DNA of 64,000 nt, taken from contig NZ_CP107945.1 of assembly GCF_036057275.1 (NCBI RefSeq), forward strand, positions 7,316,001 to 7,380,000, in the 5' to 3' direction. The position numbers were made by a program, and so were the translations under genes. A model generated the notes under the pieces. The model ran no database searches, was not told where the DNA came from, and saw only the letters and a list, made by a program, of their open reading frames with translations. Positions 59,234-64,000 of the stretch are shown in pieces; the first letter of the stretch is position 1, and each line of letters opens with the position of its first letter. The stretch comes from Streptomyces sp. NBC_00390. Lineage in GTDB: Bacteria > Actinomycetota > Actinomycetes > Streptomycetales > Streptomycetaceae.

Positions 59234-60478
59234 ATGCTTGCCGTTGCGGTCGTCGCGGGAGTTCTGTTCGTCTGGTCGCTGCTCGCGCACAGACTCTCGC
59301 GATGGAGCATCACCGCGCCCATCGCGATGATGGTGGCCGGTATCGCGCTGACCGCAGGATCGCGTCCCCCGCTCAGATTCGATTTCGACACGGCCGTGTT
59401 CGAGCACGCGGTGGAAGTCGTCCTGGCCCTGCTGCTCTTCGTGGACGCCATCGAGGTTCCCGGCGGAATCCTCGGGCGGGAGAAAAATCTGGTCGTGCGC
59501 CTGCTCGCCGGTGGTCTGCCGCTCACCCTGTGCGCCGCGTTCCTGGCCGGATTCCTCATCTTCCCCGGTGAGTCGGGGTGGCTGCTCGCGGTCCTGGCGA
59601 CCGTCGTCGTGCCGCTGGATCTGGCCCCCACCGCGGCCGTCGTCCGCGACCGCAGAATCCCTTCCCGGCTGCGCGAGGTCCTCAACGTCGAAGGGGGCCT
59701 CAACGACGGCATCGTCTCGCCGGTCTTCCTCCTGTGCATCGCCGTCGCCGCCGAATCGCACGGTGCCCATGCCGACTACGCGAGCGCGCTGCTGGCAGCG
59801 GTCGAGGCAGCCGGCTGGGCCCTCGTCAGCGGCCTGGTCATCGGCTCCGTGGCCGGCCGGCTACTGCGCCTGTCGTGGTCGCGCGGGTGGACCCAGCCGT
59901 CGGCGCTGAGGCTGGGCGTGCTCGCCGTCCCGGTGGCGGCGTACAGCCTCTCCGCCGCTCTGGGGGGCAACGGATTCGTCGCCTGCTTCGTGGCCGGTGT
60001 GTGCATCGCCCCGGCGCTGCGGCGGCTCCCCGAGAGCGCGGTGGAGATGACCGACGATCTGGTCGCCCTGATGACCCTCGCGCTCTGGTTCCTCTTCGGG
60101 CAGATCGTCAACAACGTGTTCTGGGACGGCCTCGAGGTCTCGGTCATCCTCTACGCGCTGCTCGCCGTCACCCTGGTCCGCTTGCTTCCCGTCCTGCTGG
60201 TGCTCACGGGGACGGGGCTGAAACCCGCGGACAGGCTCTTCCTGGGCTGGATGGGCCCGAGAGGCGTGACCTCCATCGTGTTCGGGGCACTCGCGGTCAT
60301 CGATCTGCCCGACGAGAGCGCGGACTTCATCGCCCGCGTCATGGTGATGACCGTCATGGCCAGCATCGTGCTGCACGGGCTGAGCACCGAGCCGATCTGC
60401 CGCTTCTACGCCCGGCGCAGCAGCGCCGGGCCGACCGGTGCGCTTCCGGCGGCCGGGAGCCGGGACGACGAACCGTGA
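59234..60478 (+). CDS. CPA1-type cation:proton antiporter
   Basis: A 414-residue antiporter of 12-13 helices. The conserved ion-site region reads VVVPLDLAPTAAVVRDRRIP followed by LREVLNVEGGLNDGIVSPVF; the latter is typical of CPA1 exchangers (RLRxxLxxExGLNDG). It exports Na+, K+ or Li+ in exchange for protons. Start ATG 59234 has a GGAAAGCGGG site. A strong terminator follows. Confidence 0.9.
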   Translation: MLAVAVVAGVLFVWSLLAHRLSRWSITAPIAMMVAGIALTAGSRPPLRFDFDTAVFEHAVEVVLALLLFVDAIEVPGGILGREKNLVVRLLAGGLPLTLCAAFLAGFLIFPGESGWLLAVLATVVVPLDLAPTAAVVRDRRIPSRLREVLNVEGGLNDGIVSPVFLLCIAVAAESHGAHADYASALLAAVEAAGWALVSGLVIGSVAGRLLRLSWSRGWTQPSALRLGVLAVPVAAYSLSAALGGNGFVACFVAGVCIAPALRRLPESAVEMTDDLVALMTLALWFLFGQIVNNVFWDGLEVSVILYALLAVTLVRLLPVLLVLTGTGLKPADRLFLGWMGPRGVTSIVFGALAVIDLPDESADFIARVMVMTVMASIVLHGLSTEPICRFYARRSSAGPTGALPAAGSRDDEP

Positions 60479-60492
60479 CCGGTTCGGCATCG

Positions 60493-60536
60493 GCCGGTGC
60501 GCACGGCAGACGTGTCCGCCTGCCGTGCGCACCGGC
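60493..60536 (+). terminator. Terminator after the antiporter gene
   Basis: Arms 60493-60509 and 60520-60536 are perfectly complementary over 17 bases (GCCGGTGCGCACGGCAG), with a 10-base loop. Confidence 0.9.
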
Positions 60537-60982
60537 ATTCACCAGCGCCGCCCACGGCCCGGCGTGACCCGCTCCGGGGCCGACCCGTGCGGCACCTCGC
60601 GGACCGCGGGCGGCCACATGGCGGCCCGCTACCGCCGGCCGCGATCGTCTTCGCGACCGGCCGGGGCGGGCGTGTCCCCCGGGGCACCGCGTTGCTGCCC
60701 CTCGCGCACGATTGCCGCGAGCCGGTCGCGCAGCCGACGCAGCGTCGGTCCCGTCGACCGGGGTGCACAACAGCTCGCCATCAGGTCGGGGGTCCGTCGT
60801 CAACTGCCCGACGAGGCCGCCGCGCGGCACGTCACGCTCCCAGGGGAAGCAGCTGCGGGTGCGTTCCGTGCTCCCGGAGTGGTAGGCGAACTGCCGCTGG
60901 CCGTACGACGACTTCGGCGCCTGCCGGCGCGAACCTCGGAATCAACGACGAAACATCATCGCCACCGAGGAGCTGAACCATC
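60537..60982. other. 446-base gap without a supportable gene
   Basis: No reading frame here has convincing coding character. On the minus strand a 50-codon stretch from 60781 to about 60631 contains LRRLRDRLAAIVREGQQRG, which looks like part of a TetR C-terminal domain, but it lacks an HTH. On the plus strand the DELPDEAA-type stretch is not recognised. The final 40 bases are AT-richer and hold the promoter of the SHOCT gene (AACGACGAAACATCATC). Confidence 0.4.
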
Positions 60983-61264
60983 GTGAACACACTCGCCCAT
61001 GCGTCCGGACCCGGCCCGTGGGTCCTGTTCTTCCCGCTGATCTGGGCGGCTGTAGTCATCGGCGTCGTCACCGCCTTGCGCCGCACCGGCATCGTCCATG
61101 GCCGGCGCGCGCCCTGGCACGGCGTGCGCACCGGCGAGAACTCGCCGATCGCGCTGCTCGGCCGCCGGTTCGCTGCCGGTGAGATCGACGAGGACGAGTA
61201 CTGGCGGCGGCTGTCCGTCCTGGACGAGCAGTTCGGACGTGCCCCCAAGGACGGTGCGGTATGA
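60983..61264 (+). CDS. SHOCT domain membrane protein
   Basis: A 93-residue protein with one membrane helix (PWVLFFPLIWAAVVIGVVTA) and a C-terminal SHOCT (short C-terminal) domain, SPIALLGRRFAAGEIDEDEY. The GTG at 60983 follows GAGGAG. Its stop overlaps the ATG of the next frame (ATGA), so it was once coupled to a following ABC ATPase gene, now broken. Confidence 0.85.
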   Translation: MNTLAHASGPGPWVLFFPLIWAAVVIGVVTALRRTGIVHGRRAPWHGVRTGENSPIALLGRRFAAGEIDEDEYWRRLSVLDEQFGRAPKDGAV

Positions 61265-61385
61265 CGCCGACCCCCCATCGCAGGGCCCGGGTCGCCGCCC
61301 CGGGTGATCGACGCCGCGAAGGTCTACGGCAGCGGCCGAGCAGCTCCTGCGTTGACGGGGGCGGTGACCACGCCGGGGCCGTGGG
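61261..61385 (+). pseudogene. ABC transporter ATP-binding protein, 5' remnant
   Basis: ATG 61261 overlaps the SHOCT stop. After about 14 codons the frame breaks; in the next frame the text reads VIDAAKVYGSG and then RAAPALTGAVTT, resembling the start of an FtsE/LolD-type ABC ATPase (xxxAxKVYGSGxxxxxALDGV). No Walker A, signature or Walker B follows. It is a truncated, frameshifted relic next to the SHOCT gene. Confidence 0.5.
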
Positions 61386-61407
61386 GCCCGCGCGTCCTTC
61401 CGTCCGG

Positions 61408-61914
61408 TCAGCCGGAGACGGTTGTCCGTACGGGTACCTGCGGCCGCGTCCCGGTGAAGGGGCCGGTCGTGGTCGCCCCGTAGACCACCGGGTATCCGGG
61501 CAGGGACACCTCCGGCGTGTAGGCGGCCGGCAGCGAGAACCAGACGACCTTGCCCAGGTCGCCCTCCGGCCGGACTCCCCAGCTCTCGCTCACCGCCGCT
61601 ATCAGCGCGAGACCGCGCCCGGAGGTGGCGAGGCCGTCCATGGCCCCGACGGTCGGCAGCCGCGGATCGCGGTCGTGGACCGAGACGGTGAGCCGGTCGA
61701 GCAGCAGCTCGATGTCGACGATGCATGTCTTGTCCGGCTGAGCGTGCCGGTGGACATTGGTGAGCAACTCGGTGACGCCGAGCGCTGCCTGGTCGATCAG
61801 AGGATCGAGATGCCAGTAGCGCAGTTGCGCCGAGATGATTCTGCGGACCTGTCCGATCCGCGACGGCAGGGCCTGGAGCTCCACCGTGCAGTGCCTGCTT
61901 GGCTGGCTGATCAC
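61408..61914 (-). CDS. Anti-sigma-factor-type ATP-binding protein (HATPase_c_2, RsbW-like)
   Basis: A 168-residue protein of the serine kinase/anti-sigma fold: HWLDPLIDQAALGVTELLTNV-like N-box (TELLTNVHRHA), VHDRDPRLPTVG and GRGLALIAAVSESWGVRPEG (G-boxes), with an extra C-terminal ~30 residues. Such small ATPases are abundant in Streptomyces and act on anti-sigma antagonists or alone. GTG 61914 follows GGGGAG. No sigma factor or antagonist gene is adjacent. Confidence 0.85.
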   Translation of the reverse strand: MISQPSRHCTVELQALPSRIGQVRRIISAQLRYWHLDPLIDQAALGVTELLTNVHRHAQPDKTCIVDIELLLDRLTVSVHDRDPRLPTVGAMDGLATSGRGLALIAAVSESWGVRPEGDLGKVVWFSLPAAYTPEVSLPGYPVVYGATTTGPFTGTRPQVPVRTTVSG

Positions 61915-62097
61915 GGCTGCGACTCCCCGAAGTGAGTTTCCGGAAGAAGACGAAGGACGGATCCAGCAGTCGGCCGTCTGCTGATGTGGCCGGCGGGGCT
62001 GGATCGCAGCGTGACCGCCGGTGAACCCTGAGTGACGTGAGACCAGCGTGAACCATCACCCACAGGTCCGCAACTCGCGCTGCGTGCAGGCGCGCTG

Positions 62098-62418
62098 TCA
62101 GCTGCTGCCGCCCGCGCCGCGCACGGCGTCGAGGAAACGCCCAGCCAGGGCCCGTGCGTCGGGCCGGTGGTTGCGCTGGCCCATGGTCAGGCGGTACCGC
62201 TTGCCGTTGAGGGTGGCGACCGTGCTGTCGTCGCCCGCGAACCACGGCCTGCCCGCCGTCACCGCGCGGACCGGCGCGCTCTCGATCACCCGGCCGTAGC
62301 TGGTCATGAGGGCCAGCCTGCCGTCCTTGATCAGCACTTGCCCGGCCCGGGTGAGCGAGCGCGGCCAGCGCTCGATCCGTACGCCCGTGGCACTGAACTC
62401 GGGCTCTGCCGTAGCCAT
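62098..62418 (-). CDS. Conserved actinobacterial protein of unknown function (106 aa)
   Basis: A 106-residue protein, MATAEPEFSATGVRIERWPR, RAGQVLIKDGRLALMTSYGR, FAGDDSTVATLNGKRYRL and a helical C-terminus. It seems widely conserved in Streptomyces from memory, but I know no function. ATG 62418 follows GGAGACACG. It stands alone, and a 270-base gap separates it from the cysteine desulfhydrase gene. Confidence 0.75.
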   Translation of the reverse strand: MATAEPEFSATGVRIERWPRSLTRAGQVLIKDGRLALMTSYGRVIESAPVRAVTAGRPWFAGDDSTVATLNGKRYRLTMGQRNHRPDARALAGRFLDAVRGAGGSS

Positions 62419-62688
62419 CGTGTCTCCGCCCCCTTCGCAGCGACTTCTGAGGGAAGTCTGCACAACCTGCGCCGTGTGCACCAGTACGTGTGGATGGTGC
62501 CACCACGTAACGGGCCGCCGCCGCAAGGCATTCCCAAGGTACCCCTATGGGTCCCCAAAGTGAACGTTTGCCCAGGTGAGGGGCTTACTGTTGCAGAAGG
62601 GGGCGGATGGACGGCCGGGGCGGGACAAGGCCTCCCGGGCGCTGCCTGACCGGGTGGCGGCGGGACGACGAGGCGAGGAACAGGGCAC

Positions 62689-63822
62689 ATGAGCAGAGTC
62701 GAGAAGACGGTTGCGGGCGAGGCGGTGGCCACCGTCGACGTGGACCGCAGCGACGCGGAGTACCGGGCATGGCTGAAAGAGGCCGTGCGTAAGGTCCAGG
62801 CGGATGCGAACCGTTCCGCGGACACGCATCTGCTGCGCTTCCCGCTGCCCGACGAGTGGGGCATCGACCTGTACCTCAAGGACGAGTCCACCCACCCCAC
62901 CGGCAGCCTCAAGCACCGCCTGGCCCGCTCGCTGTTCCTTTACGGGCTGTGCAACGGCTGGATCAGACCCGGCAAGCCGGTCATCGAGGCGTCCAGCGGC
63001 TCGACCGCGGTGTCCGAGGCCTACTTTGCCAAGCTGATCGGTGTTCCCTTCATCGCCGTGATGCCGCGCACCACGAGCGCGGAGAAGTGCCGATTGATCG
63101 AATTCCACGGCGGACAGTGCCACTTCGTCGACGACTCCCGGAAGATGTACGAGGAATCGGCCGCGCTGGCCGAGCGCACCGGCGGGCACTACATGGACCA
63201 GTTCACCTATGCCGAGCGGGCCACCGACTGGCGGGGCAACAACAACATCGCTGAATCGATCTATCAGCAGCTGCGCCTCGAGCGCTATCCGGAACCCGCC
63301 TGGATCGTCGCCACCGCGGGCACCGGCGGTACATCGGCGACCATCGCCCGCTACGTGCACTACATGCAGCACGACACCCGCATCTGCGTGCCCGACCCGG
63401 AGAACTCCTGTTTCTTCGACGGCTGGACCCAGGGCGATCCGTACGCCACGAGCGACTGCGGATCCCGGATCGAGGGCATCGGCCGGCCCCGGATGGAGCC
63501 GAGTTTCGTACCCGGAGCGATCGACCGGATGATGAAGGTGCCCGACGCGGCGAGCATCGCGGCCGTACGCGCCCTGGAGGTCGCCATCGGCCGTAAGGCG
63601 GGCGGCTCCACCGGCACCGGTCTGTGGAGCGCGCTGAAGATAGTCGCCGAGATGGTGGCCTCGGGGCAGCGCGGGAGCGTGGTCACCCTGTTCTGCGACC
63701 CGGGCGACCGCTATCTCGACAAGTACTACTCCGACGAATGGCTGGCGCGGCAGGACCTGGACATCCGCCCGTACGCGGCCGCCATCGACCGGTTCCTCGA
63801 GAGCGGCGACTGGTCCTGCTGA
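62689..63822 (+). CDS. PLP-dependent L-cysteine desulfhydrase (Cds1-like)
   Basis: A 377-residue fold-type II PLP enzyme of the cysteine synthase family, closest in style to Mycobacterium Cds1, which splits L-cysteine into hydrogen sulfide, ammonia and pyruvate. PLP Lys in HPTGSLKHRLAR; ASSGSTAVSEAYFAKL and TAGTGGTSATIARY are phosphate-binding loops. Start ATG 62689 with GAGGAACAGG upstream. In this window sulfur themes recur (flavin reductase leader peptide, chelatase). No neighbour suggests a regulator. Confidence 0.88.
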   Translation: MSRVEKTVAGEAVATVDVDRSDAEYRAWLKEAVRKVQADANRSADTHLLRFPLPDEWGIDLYLKDESTHPTGSLKHRLARSLFLYGLCNGWIRPGKPVIEASSGSTAVSEAYFAKLIGVPFIAVMPRTTSAEKCRLIEFHGGQCHFVDDSRKMYEESAALAERTGGHYMDQFTYAERATDWRGNNNIAESIYQQLRLERYPEPAWIVATAGTGGTSATIARYVHYMQHDTRICVPDPENSCFFDGWTQGDPYATSDCGSRIEGIGRPRMEPSFVPGAIDRMMKVPDAASIAAVRALEVAIGRKAGGSTGTGLWSALKIVAEMVASGQRGSVVTLFCDPGDRYLDKYYSDEWLARQDLDIRPYAAAIDRFLESGDWSC

Positions 63823-63868
63823 CCGGCCCGCGTACGGCGTGAGCCGGAACGCGGTGGGCCAGGGCGGC

Positions 63869-64000
63869 TCAGGACGCGGCGGACCTGGCCAGCCTGCGGT
63901 CCAGATTGCGCACCGCGTCCTTGAAGGCGCGCCCGAATCCCGCCCGGCCCAGCCGCAGTACGGCCCGCAGCGGCGCGGGCCCGTCGGCGGCGAAGGTCCA
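63869..64000 (-). CDS. SRPBCC-like protein, C-terminal end (5' part outside window)
   Basis: The minus frame enters from the right edge and ends at TGA 63869-63871. The 43 visible residues, WTFAADGPAPLRAVLRLGRA and FGRAFKDAVRNLDRRLARS, resemble the last strand and helix of SRPBCC (polyketide cyclase/dehydrase-like lipid-binding) proteins. Too little is present to say more. Confidence 0.55.
   Translation of the reverse strand, partial: WTFAADGPAPLRAVLRLGRAGFGRAFKDAVRNLDRRLARSAAS

Noticed and set aside
60631..60781. 50-codon minus ORF with LRRLRDRLAAIVREGQQRG
   Set aside because: Resembles a TetR C-terminal piece, but no HTH and too short; noted only under the gap entry.

Overview
This window is high-GC actinobacterial chromosome, almost certainly Streptomyces. 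Third codon positions are overwhelmingly G/C, GTG starts are frequent, and several promoters place a TANNNT box 6-7 bases before the start codon (leaderless mRNAs). The gene content is also typical: Lrp/AsnC, LacI, ROK and TetR regulators, a DUF6421-SDR-threonine aldolase operon, DUF305 beside an LVIVD-repeat protein, a class F sortase, a bacterial nitric oxide synthase and actinobacterial type VII secretion-type genes. I see no rRNA or tRNA gene, no CRISPR array and no replication origin. The window looks like chromosome-arm or near-core housekeeping and accessory DNA.

Region 1-9.5 kb: a Lys/Asp-rich surface protein end and a class F sortase; an Lrp/AsnC regulator divergent from an FUSC-type membrane protein; nitric oxide synthase; a beta-propeller lactonase behind a DasR-like box; sirohydrochlorin chelatase; and a uracil-DNA glycosylase / N-acetylglucosamine kinase-like operon. 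Region 9.4-10.6 kb is a scar: the start of a serine recombinase joined to a piece of an IS5-type transposase, directly upstream of ung. Region 10.6-21 kb holds an Asp-box propeller, an FprA-type ferredoxin reductase, DUF305 and LVIVD secreted proteins, an autoregulated TetR, a HAD enzyme, a PAP2 phosphatase, an M56 peptidase, a GNAT enzyme and a glycerophosphodiesterase.

Region 21-34.4 kb: the DUF6421 / SDR / threonine aldolase operon with transglutaminase-like and B3/B4 genes; an acyltransferase; DUF4395 and thioredoxin genes; a flavin reductase with a cysteine-type leader peptide; etfBA; a DUF6986 aldolase-like enzyme; and a LacI regulator divergent from a ROK sugar kinase. Region 34.4-36.4 kb looks like mobile-element debris (XRE regulator, two tiny zinc ribbons, a two-TM protein) inserted in a sugar ABC transporter operon, of which only a frameshifted 3' end remains. 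Region 36.4-46.2 kb is a run of mostly independent genes: a kinase-Nudix fusion, an MBL hydrolase, an M20 dipeptidase, a geranylgeranyl-reductase-type oxidoreductase, a deazaflavin-type reductase with divergent TetR, and a two-component system.

Region 46.4-49.3 kb is the most interesting: a four-gene minus-strand operon with an EspC/WXG-like secreted protein, a 525-residue protein ending in a calpain/papain-like Cys-His-Asn domain, a lipoprotein resembling chagasin-type (I42) cysteine-protease inhibitors, and an unknown protein. It reads as a type VII-linked protease and its own inhibitor. Region 50-64 kb: a carotenoid desaturase-like / hydroxylase-like / TetR operon; an MFS pump divergent from MarR over clustered palindromes; a second MFS divergent from a ROK repressor; YihY and CPA1 antiporter genes; a SHOCT protein followed by a broken ABC ATPase; an anti-sigma-type ATPase; a Cds1-like cysteine desulfhydrase; and the C-terminus of an SRPBCC-like protein.
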